A DNA stretch of 64,000 bases from an uncultured Granulosicoccus sp. (GTDB lineage: Bacteria; Pseudomonadota; Gammaproteobacteria; Granulosicoccales; Granulosicoccaceae): positions 1-64,000 of the forward strand of contig CANMQI010000023.1 in assembly GCA_947499955.1 (NCBI GenBank), in the 5' to 3' direction. The notes below the pieces were generated by a model. That model ran no database searches and was not told where the DNA came from. It saw only the letters and a list, made by a program, of their open reading frames with translations. This document shows positions 8,968 to 18,223 of this stretch, piece after piece. How positions within the stretch are numbered: position 1 is the first letter of the stretch; each line of letters opens with the position of its first letter. The position numbers and the translations under genes are program-made.

Positions 8968-9654
8968 TCAGCTGGCACCCAATTGCCTGGCGAGATCCAT
9001 CAAGTCTGACGCAACATAGTCCGGTGTCGGAACCTGTTCTGCATGCAGGATATTGTTATGGGGGCGCCGAATGAATGCTCCCTGGCAACCGGCAGCCTGT
9101 GCACCGATCGTATCCCACAGATGACAGGCGACCATGCAAAGATCGGAAGTATCAAGTTGCAGCTTTGCAGCCACCATCTCGTATGTGGCGGGATGAGGCT
9201 TGAACTTGCCGACGCCTTCGACGCTGAAGTGATGATCGAAACAATCGCTGATGCCAGCCTGTTCGAGCGGAGTCGGTGAAGGACCGGGCGCTGAATTCGT
9301 CAAGGTCACCAGGGTGAAACCGGCCTGCCTGAGCCTGGCAAGACCCGGTGCAACATCCTCATAGGCAGGCATCTGCCCGAACAGACGCTTGAGCTCTGCC
9401 ACATCCTCATCAGTCACGGTCACCGATCGGTTTTCCCCGACCATGCGCAGAACGCCCGCCGCCAGTGCACCGAAGGGTGTGTAGATGCCGGACAGTGTGA
9501 TCGACTGCGAATACAGAATCAGTTCCGGAAACCACTCACGCAGCACGGCCGCGTCACCGAACAGGCGTTGGAAAAAGGGGCCGAGTGTCGAGATGTCGAT
9601 CAAGGTCTCGTTGACATCGAAAACCAGAGTGCTGGCAGGTTCTGCATTGGACAT
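8968..9654 (-). CDS. Type II haloacid dehalogenase-like HAD hydrolase
   Basis: From the ATG at 9654 (good Shine-Dalgarno GAGGAA) the protein is 228 aa. It has the HAD nucleophile motif near the N-terminus (DVNETLID, Asp13 with Thr17), motif II Ser/Thr in LVTLTNSAP, the Lys of GKFKPHPATYE, and the acidic motif in ACHLWDTIGAQAAG, the set seen in L-2-haloacid dehalogenases. These hydrolyse 2-haloacids to hydroxyacids through an aspartyl ester. The exact substrate is not certain, since the family includes phosphatases. It stands alone between the mgd operon and the first TTT transporter. Confidence 0.78.
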   Translation of the reverse strand: MSNAEPASTLVFDVNETLIDISTLGPFFQRLFGDAAVLREWFPELILYSQSITLSGIYTPFGALAAGVLRMVGENRSVTVTDEDVAELKRLFGQMPAYEDVAPGLARLRQAGFTLVTLTNSAPGPSPTPLEQAGISDCFDHHFSVEGVGKFKPHPATYEMVAAKLQLDTSDLCMVACHLWDTIGAQAAGCQGAFIRRPHNNILHAEQVPTPDYVASDLMDLARQLGAS

Positions 9655-9884
9655 CGTATTCCTCCACGTCATGGCTGACACTATCAAAGATCGCCGACAG
9701 TATGACAAACCCGATGAACCAGCAGTGCCATCCTGCAGCAGTTGCAGGCAGTGTCAGCAAAGCGATGCCAGGCAGCGCCCATCCATCGGAGCTCCGGTCG
9801 CTGGAACTGAAGTCTCTATGTGTCTAGGCAAGAAGACCACCCTGAACCGGTCCGAGACGGTCTGAAAACCGGCGACAAGATCGC

Positions 9885-11360
9885 TCATGCCGGCCGGCGC
9901 TTCCTGAACAAGGGCAGAAACAGAACCACTACCGAGACTGCCAGCAAGACTGCCGTAACCGGACGAGTCAGAAAATCCAGCAGATCATTACGACTCAGAA
10001 TCAACGCTGTCCTGAAATTCGTCTCCGCGATGGGTGTCAGAATGAAACCGATGACAAAGGGTGCCACCGGCAACTTCAACCATCGAAAGAACAGGCCAAG
10101 CACGCCGAATGCAAACATCACCCACACATCGAACACACGGTTATTGACAGCAAAAGCACCGACGACACACAACACCAGCAAGACCGGAACCAGGTACTTA
10201 CTGGGCACATCAATCAGTTTTGCCAGAAGACGAATGCCGAACAACATCACCACCAGCATCAGGATGTTGGCAATCATCATGGTACTCATGAAGCCGTAGA
10301 CGATTTCCGCATTGTTCTGAAACAACAGTGGCCCTGGACGGATATTGTGCAGCGTCAACGCCGCAATGAGAATGACATCAATGATGGAACCGGGTATCCC
10401 CATGGTGATCATGGGTATCAGGGCACCTCCTACCGTTGCATTGTTGGCAGCCTCCGATGCCACCACACCTTCGTCACAGCCCTGCCCGAATTCTTCCGGC
10501 TTGCGCGACATGTTCTTGGCCGTGACATAGGACACGATGGAACCCACAGAACCGCCGACTCCCGGCAGAATGCCAATCCATGTGCCAATCAATGATGAGC
10601 GCAAGAGATTGACGCCTTGCCGCGCAACGTCAGCCAGCGAGATGAAGGACTCCTTCACGTCCAGCCGAACCCGCTCCGCCTTGCGAAGATCTCTCCCTGC
10701 ATCGGACAACAACTGGGTAACCGCAAATATTCCCAGCAGCACCGCCAGAAGATTGAATCCAGCCATCATTTGCGAAAAGCCGAACGTCATGCGGGGCTGC
10801 GCGGTAATCGTGTCCAGACCGGGCAATGCCACAATCATGCCGATGCAGGCAGAGATCAATGCCTTGAGCATGGAACCCTCACTGAGCGATGAGATCAGCA
10901 TCAGCGCGGCCAGCACCAGTGCAAAGTATTCGTGAGGTCCGAATTTCAGTGCAATCTTGGCCAACGGTGGAGACAGGAAAACCAGCGCTACCCAGGACAC
11001 CACCCCGCCAACAAACGAGGCGATGATACCCAGCTGCAAGGCTCGCAGAGGCCGCCCCTTGCGGGCCATGGGAGCTGCATCCAGTGTCGTCATCATGCTC
11101 GACGGACTCCCGGGAATGTTCAGCAAGGTGGCCGAGACCAGACCACCGGAAATGGAACCCACATATTGCCCCACCAGAATGGCAATGGCATGCAGTGGAT
11201 CCCAGCCATAGGTCAATGGGAGTGTCAATGCGACCAGCATGGCTCCATTCAAGCCGGGAATGGCACCAATGACAATGCCCGACACCGTACCAATCAGAAT
11301 GTATAGAAACGGTTCAAGGCCCAGCATCAGACCAAAGGAGGCACTCAATTCGCTGATCAT
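9885..11360 (-). CDS. Tripartite tricarboxylate transporter large permease TctA
   Basis: This 491-aa protein has about a dozen hydrophobic segments and the TctA signatures GAIPGLNGAMLVALTLPLTY and GSISGGLVSATLLNIPGSPS near the N-terminus, with a second related stretch around IGILPGVGGSVGSIVSY. It is the channel-forming subunit of a secondary TTT transporter that works with TctB and the periplasmic TctC. It overlaps the upstream tctB by 4 nt (ATGA). Gene order on the minus strand is GntR, racemase-like enzyme, tctC, tctB, tctA. The substrate is unknown; the neighbouring enzyme suggests a sugar acid or hydroxy/dicarboxylic acid. Confidence 0.9.
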   Translation of the reverse strand: MISELSASFGLMLGLEPFLYILIGTVSGIVIGAIPGLNGAMLVALTLPLTYGWDPLHAIAILVGQYVGSISGGLVSATLLNIPGSPSSMMTTLDAAPMARKGRPLRALQLGIIASFVGGVVSWVALVFLSPPLAKIALKFGPHEYFALVLAALMLISSLSEGSMLKALISACIGMIVALPGLDTITAQPRMTFGFSQMMAGFNLLAVLLGIFAVTQLLSDAGRDLRKAERVRLDVKESFISLADVARQGVNLLRSSLIGTWIGILPGVGGSVGSIVSYVTAKNMSRKPEEFGQGCDEGVVASEAANNATVGGALIPMITMGIPGSIIDVILIAALTLHNIRPGPLLFQNNAEIVYGFMSTMMIANILMLVVMLFGIRLLAKLIDVPSKYLVPVLLVLCVVGAFAVNNRVFDVWVMFAFGVLGLFFRWLKLPVAPFVIGFILTPIAETNFRTALILSRNDLLDFLTRPVTAVLLAVSVVVLFLPLFRKRRPA

Positions 11361-11851
11361 GGCAGTATTACGGTGAACACACGGGTAAACAACAGAACGG
11401 TCAATGAGACGCTAAGCAGCGATATCATCGTCGCCAGCACAAGAGACCTTACCGATATCTCTGACAACAACACTATTCCCAATGCCGTAAACAGACAGGC
11501 AGATAACCAGAACCCAAGCCAGCCCTGCTCCAGACACAGTATGAAAAGGCCCAGCAACATGGAGCTGAACAGCACCCGCCAGACGCTGAAGCCTTCTGAT
11601 TCTGATTCCGTTACATCCATTTTCATCGCCCCTTGGCTATCTTCATCTTCAGCCTCTGGCACGCTCTTGAACGTCATGATCAGATGCAGGCAGGTAACCA
11701 GCGCCAGACTCACCGCAATCATCTTGGGTACAAGTCCGGCACTGATTTTCGCCATGAGCGATACGGGGATCTGGTCGGCAGACCAGTACACCAGAGCCGC
11801 AATGAGCAGACAAGCAAGCGCGAGTAGACCTTCCCGACTCCTGGTGTTCAT
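11357..11851 (-). CDS. Tripartite tricarboxylate transporter small subunit TctB
   Basis: This small membrane protein (164 aa) has four predicted hydrophobic segments and a cytoplasmic loop rich in acidic residues between segments 2 and 3. That is the standard layout of TctB, the poorly conserved small subunit of TTT systems. Position between tctC and a 4-nt overlap with tctA support the call more than sequence identity does. Confidence 0.82.
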   Translation of the reverse strand: MNTRSREGLLALACLLIAALVYWSADQIPVSLMAKISAGLVPKMIAVSLALVTCLHLIMTFKSVPEAEDEDSQGAMKMDVTESESEGFSVWRVLFSSMLLGLFILCLEQGWLGFWLSACLFTALGIVLLSEISVRSLVLATMISLLSVSLTVLLFTRVFTVILP

Positions 11852-11896
11852 GTGTACCTGCCTTTGCTCAGCGCTGGTTGCGACTATCCGACTCGA

Positions 11897-12859
11897 TCAC
11901 TGACCCACCACATACTTGATGGCCAGTTCCTCTACCTGCGCATAGCGACTGCCCAGCGCTTCTTCCAGTTCGCTGCCTGTCATCATCGCCGGGGTAATCG
12001 AACGTTCGACCAGACTCTTCTCGAAGGCGTCATCCGACACCGTGCGCGTCATGGCCTCAGCCAGGATGCTCACGACATCGTCTGGCGTTTCCACCGGTGC
12101 ATACCAGACGTAGTGAAGACCGACATTGATATCGTAGCCTGACTCACTGGCTGTCGGTGTATCCGGTAAATCAGGATGGCGTTCGTCGTTGAACAGTGCG
12201 ACAGGCACGACATCGCCACTGCGAATGGCTTCGATGGACTCGGACACCGCAAAGGTACCCGCATTGATCGTGCCGCCCATCAGAGCCTTGAGCGTACTGG
12301 CACCACCACCGGTGGGAACAAAGGTAACGTCGTGATCGATGGCGGATAGAACGCTCAATGAAAAGAAATGGTTGGCCGCTCCCGGACTGATGCCGATGTT
12401 CAGACTATCGCCTGTATGACCCTTTTTTGCAGCGGCATAGAAATCATCCAGAGACGTCATATCTGATCCTTTCTGCACTGCCAGAACAATGACCTCTTTT
12501 GCTACCTGAGCGATGGGCCTGACACTGGACGGGCCCATGGTGTTGACCCCCAGCGCCGAGGACGTCAGAAAGGCTTCGTGCGTGGAGAGCAGCGTGTACC
12601 CGTCCGCGTTGGAACCGGCCGCTTCCATGGCGCCAATCGACGTTCCACCGCCACCCATATTGACGATGGCAAGCTCGGTTCCCAGTTCGCTGGTGTAGGC
12701 CTGGGCCACAAGCCGTGACACGATATCCGTAGAGCCCCCCGCACCATTGGGCACGATGACCTTGATGGGTTTTGACGGATAGTCAGCGGCGCTGACGGCG
12801 CTGGCGTTGAACAGCATCAGGGAAGCGGTCAGTGCCGCCATCAATGGTTTACGAAACAT
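11897..12859 (-). CDS. TTT substrate-binding protein TctC (Bug family)
   Basis: The 320-aa protein begins with a signal peptide (MFRKPLMAALTASLMLF, cleavage after ASA/VSA). It then shows the Bug-family start DYPSKPIKVIVPNGAGGSTD and the ligand loops GISPGAANHF and TGGGASTLKALMGG. It would bind a carboxylate in the periplasm and hand it to TctAB. It begins 86 nt after the racemase-like gene and heads the tctCBA transporter genes. Confidence 0.88.
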   Translation of the reverse strand: MFRKPLMAALTASLMLFNASAVSAADYPSKPIKVIVPNGAGGSTDIVSRLVAQAYTSELGTELAIVNMGGGGTSIGAMEAAGSNADGYTLLSTHEAFLTSSALGVNTMGPSSVRPIAQVAKEVIVLAVQKGSDMTSLDDFYAAAKKGHTGDSLNIGISPGAANHFFSLSVLSAIDHDVTFVPTGGGASTLKALMGGTINAGTFAVSESIEAIRSGDVVPVALFNDERHPDLPDTPTASESGYDINVGLHYVWYAPVETPDDVVSILAEAMTRTVSDDAFEKSLVERSITPAMMTGSELEEALGSRYAQVEELAIKYVVGQ

Positions 12860-12945
12860 GGTGTCTCCTCCGATTCACGAAATTGTCGTCTCTGCGACAG
12901 GCTTTTTACGATCAACTACGGTACTGCAGGTTCTGCGGTAGCAAG

Positions 12946-14097
12946 TCAGTGACAGACAATCCAGTCAGACTGAGCCACGGATTCAATGACCTGTTTGTCA
13001 ATATCGATTCCCAGACCCGGCCCCTCTGGCACGTGCAATTTGCCGTCGATGACGGCACCCAGAGACGGACGTATCACCGAATCGAAATACGGGCTTTCAT
13101 CAAACTGCATTTCAAGTCGTGGCGCTGCATGAGATACAGCACAAACGTGCAGGGAGGCTGCAGCCGCAACCGGACCGACCGGGTTGTGCGGGGAGAACCG
13201 CACCTGCTGTCCAGCAAATCGGCTACTGCACATCAACAGGGCTTCGGGGCCGCCAATGTGTCTGATGTCCGGCATCAGCACGTCATAGGCCTGCGACTCG
13301 ATGAATGGCAACAATTCGGAATAGTCGCAAGCGGTTTCAGCACCGGCCAGCAACATGCCATGCCGATGACACAGCTCTCGACATGACACGAGTACCTGCA
13401 TGTTTTCCGGGGACTCCACAACCGGGCATTCCAGCCAATGCAGTTTCAGGTCTGCCAATGCGGCAACCAGTGTATCCAGCCTTGCCGGAGAGAAACGCCA
13501 ATGACAATCGACCATCAGATCAGGCTCGAATCCGATGGCCTCTCTGATCGCCTCGATGCGACTCAAACCCGTCTGCAGGGCTACGGCGAATTGCTCAGAG
13601 TCAAGTCCGGGATTCATTTCATCAAACGGCGCAATCTTGAAGGCACGATGCCCTGCCCAAAGCGCATCTCTGGCACTGTTGGCGTGTGAGCGGGCACTGC
13701 GGTCGACGGTGCGCCTATTGATATTGGCGTAGACATCGACCGCATCACGCTGGACATCTCCCAGCGCCTGCGCCAGTGAGACCCCACGAAGGCGGGCACT
13801 GGCATCCAGCAGCGCACCTGCCATGGCGGAGCGACACGTGGCCCCCACGATAGTGCCAGGCAGAATTCCCATGCACTGAGCATATGCTGCCGACAGGTCC
13901 TGCCCGATGAGTGTTTTACCAAGATCTCGGGCGGTATCACAAAGTCTGGCCGTGTGCTTTTCCAGCGTACCTTCTCCCATTCCGAACACGCCGGATTCGG
14001 TTGTGACCGTGATGAAGATCCAGCAACTCTTGGCCGACACCGGCGCGCTGATCACCTCAACCTGTCGAATGTGCTCGTTCTTGCTTACAGGATGCAT
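12946..14097 (-). CDS. Mandelate racemase/muconate lactonizing enzyme family protein
   Basis: The 383-aa protein has the enolase-superfamily layout: an alpha+beta capping domain (about 1-125) and a beta/alpha barrel. Likely catalytic and metal residues are visible as K in HRAFKIAPF, D in LMVDCHWRF, E in WLECPVVES, E in LLAGAETAC and H in RFSPHNPVG. These are acid-sugar dehydratases, racemases or cycloisomerases. The exact reaction cannot be called from motifs. It starts 3 nt after the GntR stop and precedes tctCBA, so transporter and enzyme probably serve the same imported acid. Confidence 0.8.
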   Translation of the reverse strand: MHPVSKNEHIRQVEVISAPVSAKSCWIFITVTTESGVFGMGEGTLEKHTARLCDTARDLGKTLIGQDLSAAYAQCMGILPGTIVGATCRSAMAGALLDASARLRGVSLAQALGDVQRDAVDVYANINRRTVDRSARSHANSARDALWAGHRAFKIAPFDEMNPGLDSEQFAVALQTGLSRIEAIREAIGFEPDLMVDCHWRFSPARLDTLVAALADLKLHWLECPVVESPENMQVLVSCRELCHRHGMLLAGAETACDYSELLPFIESQAYDVLMPDIRHIGGPEALLMCSSRFAGQQVRFSPHNPVGPVAAAASLHVCAVSHAAPRLEMQFDESPYFDSVIRPSLGAVIDGKLHVPEGPGLGIDIDKQVIESVAQSDWIVCH

Positions 14098-14100
14098 GAT

Positions 14101-14772
14101 CTAGTCTCTTGCTGTTCCGGGTTCCATGGCAGGTGCATCTGCGCTGAGCATTCGCTTGATCAACATCTGCTTGGATTTCATGACATGAGCGCCCATCAGC
14201 ATCTCGGCGCCCATCTCATCACCGGACTCCAAGGCCATGATCAAGTGCTGATGATCACTTGCCACACCGGCGAAGCGTTCATCGCTGTGACCATGTACCC
14301 GCCACAACGCCATGATCAACATCCAGTGACGATCGACCATATTGGCCCCATCCACACTGTCAGCAACGGCGTTGATCAAACTGTGAAATCGCTGGTTGTG
14401 TGCCAGCACTTCATCGTAGGCCCTGCGCTCGATTGCCCTTTCCAGTTCGTCCTCTATGTCACGCAGACGGGCGATATCGTCGGGCGTTGCCCGGCGTGCT
14501 GCTCGACGCGTCAGATGCGATTCGATACCTACCCGCAGGTCCATGATCTGACTGACAAACTCGGTATTCACGTCACGTACGGTGGCACCTTTGTTGGGCT
14601 CCAGCACCACAAGACCTTCGCCCGCCAACTGCCTCAGCGCTTCACGTATCGGCATATGACTCAATTTGTACCGCGTCGCCAGTTGATCGATCGTGACGCG
14701 AGCGCCGAAGGCCAGATGACCGGCGACGATATCCGTACGGATGCATTCTGCGACATCTATTTTGGGGCGCAT
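14101..14772 (-). CDS. GntR-family (FadR/FCD-type) transcriptional regulator
   Basis: This 223-aa protein has a winged helix at residues ~5-70 (RVTIDQLATRYKLSHMPIRE, then ALRQLAGEGLV) and an all-helical FCD ligand-binding domain behind it (about 85-210, with metal-ligand-like His residues). It probably represses its own operon (racemase-like gene and tctCBA) and may read the same acid the operon imports. TTTGATCAAA-type palindromes lie at and upstream of its start codon, which fits autoregulation. Confidence 0.85.
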   Translation of the reverse strand: MRPKIDVAECIRTDIVAGHLAFGARVTIDQLATRYKLSHMPIREALRQLAGEGLVVLEPNKGATVRDVNTEFVSQIMDLRVGIESHLTRRAARRATPDDIARLRDIEDELERAIERRAYDEVLAHNQRFHSLINAVADSVDGANMVDRHWMLIMALWRVHGHSDERFAGVASDHQHLIMALESGDEMGAEMLMGAHVMKSKQMLIKRMLSADAPAMEPGTARD

Positions 14773-14855
14773 TTGATCATTTCAAATCATATTTGATCAA
14801 ACAATATCATATTTCTGCTTAATATCTTCGGTTGACCGGCATATTTGATCAAATA
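14771..14855. promoter_or_regulatory. Three TTTGATCA operator-like sites in the GntR/mgsA intergenic region
   Basis: A perfect 14-bp palindrome TATTTGATCAAATA lies at 14842-14855. A near-perfect copy (TATTTGATCAAACA) is at 14790-14803, and a half-conserved copy (ATTTGATCATTT) is at 14771-14782 over the GntR start codon. The GATC centres are 20 and 52 bases apart, close to whole helical turns, so dimers could sit on one face of the DNA. They most likely bind the adjacent GntR protein. The region also lies upstream of mgsA (start 15042), so that operon could be affected too. The remaining bases up to 15041 are AT-rich and presumably carry the mgs promoter. Confidence 0.62.
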
Positions 14856-15041
14856 CTGAATCAATCAATAGCGACGAATCCGACTGACTCTCACTCGAAC
14901 GAAGAGCCGTACCATCACGCCGATACCAGAAACAGCACAGAATCGGTATTTTATTATCATGAATATATATTTCCCCTGTTGAAACTTCGTCTACTTGCTG
15001 CTAATGTCATCGCAACTGTCTGACCCAGGCTTTATGGAATC

Positions 15042-15995
15042 ATGTGCGGAATAGTTGGCTTGTATTTGAAGAACGAGGCGCTCTACCCTCAATTGGGCGC
15101 CTTGTTCAAACCCATGCTCATCGAGATGACCAGCCGAGGGCCCGATTCAGCCGGCGTGGCGATCTATCGGAACCCGGTGGCTGAGGGCCAGATCAAGTTC
15201 TCACTGGCTCACGATTCCTCGGAACACGACTGGAACGCGCTGGCGGATTCGCTGGCACAGGCACTGTCTTGCTCCACGACCATCACTCACAGGGACACCC
15301 ATGCCATTCTCGTCACTGACGGTGAGGAGAAGGCTGTGCAGAACTGGCTGGCACAGAACGCTACCGATGTGCGTGTGGTCGGACGTGGCAACAGTGTCGA
15401 GATATTCAAGGAAACCGGCCTGCCAGAAGATGTCTATGCGCGCTTCGATCTGGAGAATGCACAGGGGCGACACATGATCGGTCATACCCGAATGGCCACG
15501 GAGAGTGCTGTCACCACGGCAGGTTCACACCCCTTCGCCACCGGCGCCGATCTGTGCCTGGTACACAACGGTTCGCTATCCAATCACAACCGATTGCGTG
15601 AAGAGCTCAAGCGCAAGGGCGTCAGCTTCAGTACCGAGAACGATTCTGAGGTTGCGGCAGCGTACCTCACCTGGAAACTGCAACAAGGGGTCTCGCTGAA
15701 AGACGCTCTTGAACAGGCACTGGATGATCTGGACGGTTTCTACACCTTCTGCATCGGTACCAGCAACGGCTTTGCCGTACTGAGAGACCCCATCGCCTGC
15801 AAGCACGCTGTTCTGGCAGAAACCGATGACTGGGTGGCCATGGCCACGGAGTACCGCGCCATTGCGACATTGCCTGGAGCCGAGAAAGCCCGCATCTGGG
15901 AGCCCCGCCCCGCCACGGTCTACGCCTGGGGCGCCGAGACACTGGAAGGGCTGAGTGTCAACGATGCCGAACACATGACAGCGGGAGCCGCCTGA
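15042..15995 (+). CDS. mgsA: N-methylglutamate synthase subunit A (class II glutamine amidotransferase domain)
   Basis: The 317-aa protein starts MCGIVGLYL, giving an N-terminal nucleophile Cys2 as in class II glutamine amidotransferases (GltB/GlxB-like). The substrate-pocket motifs HTRMATESAVTTAGSHPF and VHNGSLSNHNRLR are present. In the N-methylglutamate pathway three separate genes correspond to domains of glutamate synthase. This one supplies the amidotransferase domain and would act on gamma-glutamylmethylamide or glutamine. It is followed by the GXGXG and FMN-domain genes and gmaS on the same strand, the context that fixes the pathway. Confidence 0.85.
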   Translation: MCGIVGLYLKNEALYPQLGALFKPMLIEMTSRGPDSAGVAIYRNPVAEGQIKFSLAHDSSEHDWNALADSLAQALSCSTTITHRDTHAILVTDGEEKAVQNWLAQNATDVRVVGRGNSVEIFKETGLPEDVYARFDLENAQGRHMIGHTRMATESAVTTAGSHPFATGADLCLVHNGSLSNHNRLREELKRKGVSFSTENDSEVAAAYLTWKLQQGVSLKDALEQALDDLDGFYTFCIGTSNGFAVLRDPIACKHAVLAETDDWVAMATEYRAIATLPGAEKARIWEPRPATVYAWGAETLEGLSVNDAEHMTAGAA

Positions 15996-16678
15996 TGAAG
16001 CAGCTTGATCTCAAGGCAGAAGGTCTCAGGAAGATCAACAGCACTCTTCAGAATGCCGTACCGGACAGCGATGGCAAGGAGTGGGCCGTGACCAACCCGA
16101 TGGGGCAGCACGCCATTGCCTGCGGTCTGAACACCGAACTATCCGTCACCATCGAGGGTAATGCCGGCTTCTATTGCGCTGGCATGAACCAGAAGGCCGA
16201 TGTGACCATCAAGGGTCATGCAGGTGTCGGAGTTGCAGAAAACATGATGAGCGGCATGGTGCGAGTCACCGGTAATGCCAGCCAGTCAGCGGGGGCTACC
16301 GGTCATGGCGGCTTGCTGGTGATCGAAGGTGATGCTTCCTCACGCTGTGGTATTTCCATGAAGGGAATCGACATCGTGGTCGGCGGTTCCGTGGGCCATA
16401 TGTCGGGATTCATGGCGCAAGTGGGTCATATGGTCATTTGCGGCGATGCAGGCGAGGCACTGGGAGACTCGATCTATGAAGCCATTCTCTATGTGGCAGG
16501 CGATGTCGAGAGTCTTGGTGCTGATTGCATCGAAAAGGAGATGACGGAAGAGCATCAGAAAACCTTGACAGAGCTCTTGGCACGCGCCGGCATGGATCAG
16601 GACGTCAAGCGTTTCCGTCGCTATGGTTCGGCCCGCAAGCTGTACAACTTCAACGTTGATCACGCCGGCGAATACTGA
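15995..16678 (+). CDS. mgsB: N-methylglutamate synthase subunit B (GXGXG domain)
   Basis: This 227-aa protein is a right-handed beta-helix of the GXGXG type (VEVTIEG-like repeats such as GNAGFYCAGMNQKADVTIKG and GDASSRCGISMKGIDIVVGG), equivalent to the C-terminal structural domain of the glutamate synthase large chain. It has no catalytic residues of its own and would hold the synthase together. Its ATG overlaps the mgsA stop by one base (TGATG), so the two are translationally coupled. Confidence 0.84.
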   Translation: MKQLDLKAEGLRKINSTLQNAVPDSDGKEWAVTNPMGQHAIACGLNTELSVTIEGNAGFYCAGMNQKADVTIKGHAGVGVAENMMSGMVRVTGNASQSAGATGHGGLLVIEGDASSRCGISMKGIDIVVGGSVGHMSGFMAQVGHMVICGDAGEALGDSIYEAILYVAGDVESLGADCIEKEMTEEHQKTLTELLARAGMDQDVKRFRRYGSARKLYNFNVDHAGEY

Positions 16679-16792
16679 CACCGCCAGCGCCTGACGCCGC
16701 TTGCCGCACGATAGACACAGCGACAAGTCTGCCGATCAAGACCACTTCTGAATACCACCCGACCCGACAACCGGGTCAACAGGCAAACAATA

Positions 16793-18121
16793 ATGGACGA
16801 GAATATTCCACGCGTGACACCGCGACAGTCCGCAACCTTCGACGCCTACACCATGTCGGAGATTCGCAGAGCGGCCAGTACCGGTATCTATGACATTCGC
16901 GGTGGCGGTGCCAAACGCGTACTTCCCCATTTCGACGACCTGCTGTTCCTGGGTGCCTCCATTTCGCGCTACCCGCTGGAAGGCTACCGAGAGCGCTGTG
17001 GCACCGATGTCGTGCTTGGTAGTCGACATGCCAGCAAACCGCTGGAACTGAAGATCCCCATCACCATTGCCGGCATGAGCTTCGGCTCATTATCGGGCCA
17101 GGCCAAGGAAGCACTGGGCCGCGGTGCCAATGCCGCCGGCACCTCCACCACTACCGGTGATGGTGGCATGACTGTTGAAGAACGGGGCCATTCGAAGTTG
17201 CTGGTCTATCAATACCTGCCCTCTCGCTACGGTATGAATCCGGACGATCTGCGCAAGGCGGATGCCATTGAAGTCGTCGTCGGCCAGGGTGCAAAACCCG
17301 GTGGTGGCGGCATGCTGATGGGACAGAAGATCAATGATCGCGTCGCCAGCATGCGCAGTCTGCCCAAGGGCATCGACCAGCGTTCAGCCTGTCGACACCC
17401 GGACTGGACAGGGCCGGACGATCTGGAAATCAAGATTCTCGAACTGCGAGAAATCACGAACTGGGAGAAGCCGATCTACATCAAGGTTGGCGGCTCCAGA
17501 CCATACTACGATACGGCGCTGGCCGTGAAGGCCGGTGCAGACGTCATCGTGGTCGATGGCATGCAAGGGGGCACAGCCGCAACCCAGAATGTCTTCATCG
17601 AGCATGTCGGCCAACCCACCCTCGCCTGCATTCGCCCGGCGGTACAGGCACTGCAGGATCTGGACATGCACCGCAAGGTACAGTTGATCGTGTCCGGTGG
17701 GATCCGCAACGGGGCCGATGTTGCCAAGGCCATGGCGCTTGGCGCTGATGCCGTCTCAATCGGTACCGCAGCGCTCATTGCCATGGGTGACAACGACCCG
17801 ATGTACGAAGACGAATACAACAAGCTTGGCACGACAGCAGGTGCCTACGACTCCTGGCACCTCGGGCATGACCCTGCAGGAATCACCACGCAGGAGCCGG
17901 AACTGGCAGAACGACTGGACCCGGTTGTTGCCGGTCGCCGACTCTCCAATTACCTGCAAGTCATGACACTGGAAGCTCAGACCATCGCGCGCGCCTGTGG
18001 CAAGAATCATCTGCACAACCTGGAACCGGAGGATCTGTGCGCACTCACTGTGGAGGCCGCAGCCATGGCCAAAGTGCCCTTGGCGGGCACCTCATGGGTA
18101 CCCGGACAAACGCCCCTCTAA
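16793..18121 (+). CDS. mgsC: N-methylglutamate synthase subunit C (FMN-binding glutamate synthase domain)
   Basis: The 442-aa protein matches the central FMN-binding domain of glutamate synthase (GlxD-like). Visible are the loop SFGSLSGQAKEALGRGA, the GGMTVEERGHS stretch, PGGGGMLMG and the TIM-barrel phosphate-binding region VSGGIRNGADVAKAMALGAD. It would catalyse transfer of the methylamino group to 2-oxoglutarate, giving N-methylglutamate. It begins 114 nt after mgsB and ends just before a hairpin. Confidence 0.86.
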   Translation: MDENIPRVTPRQSATFDAYTMSEIRRAASTGIYDIRGGGAKRVLPHFDDLLFLGASISRYPLEGYRERCGTDVVLGSRHASKPLELKIPITIAGMSFGSLSGQAKEALGRGANAAGTSTTTGDGGMTVEERGHSKLLVYQYLPSRYGMNPDDLRKADAIEVVVGQGAKPGGGGMLMGQKINDRVASMRSLPKGIDQRSACRHPDWTGPDDLEIKILELREITNWEKPIYIKVGGSRPYYDTALAVKAGADVIVVDGMQGGTAATQNVFIEHVGQPTLACIRPAVQALQDLDMHRKVQLIVSGGIRNGADVAKAMALGADAVSIGTAALIAMGDNDPMYEDEYNKLGTTAGAYDSWHLGHDPAGITTQEPELAERLDPVVAGRRLSNYLQVMTLEAQTIARACGKNHLHNLEPEDLCALTVEAAAMAKVPLAGTSWVPGQTPL

Positions 18122-18148
18122 CCCGGATTATTACTGAATAGTCCGGGT
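18121..18148 (+). terminator. Stem-loop after mgsC
   Basis: ACCCGGATTA and TAGTCCGGGT pair as a 10-bp stem (one T-G pair) with an 8-nt loop, starting on the last base of the mgsC stop codon. There is no U-run afterwards, so it is at best an attenuating or mRNA-stabilising hairpin between mgsC and gmaS rather than a classical intrinsic terminator. Confidence 0.45.
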
Positions 18149-18223
18149 CAGGCAGATCAGCCGAGTGCCATATCGCGAGACTCATTCACTACACAGTCAA
18201 ATAGCAACAGGTAACTGAACGGC

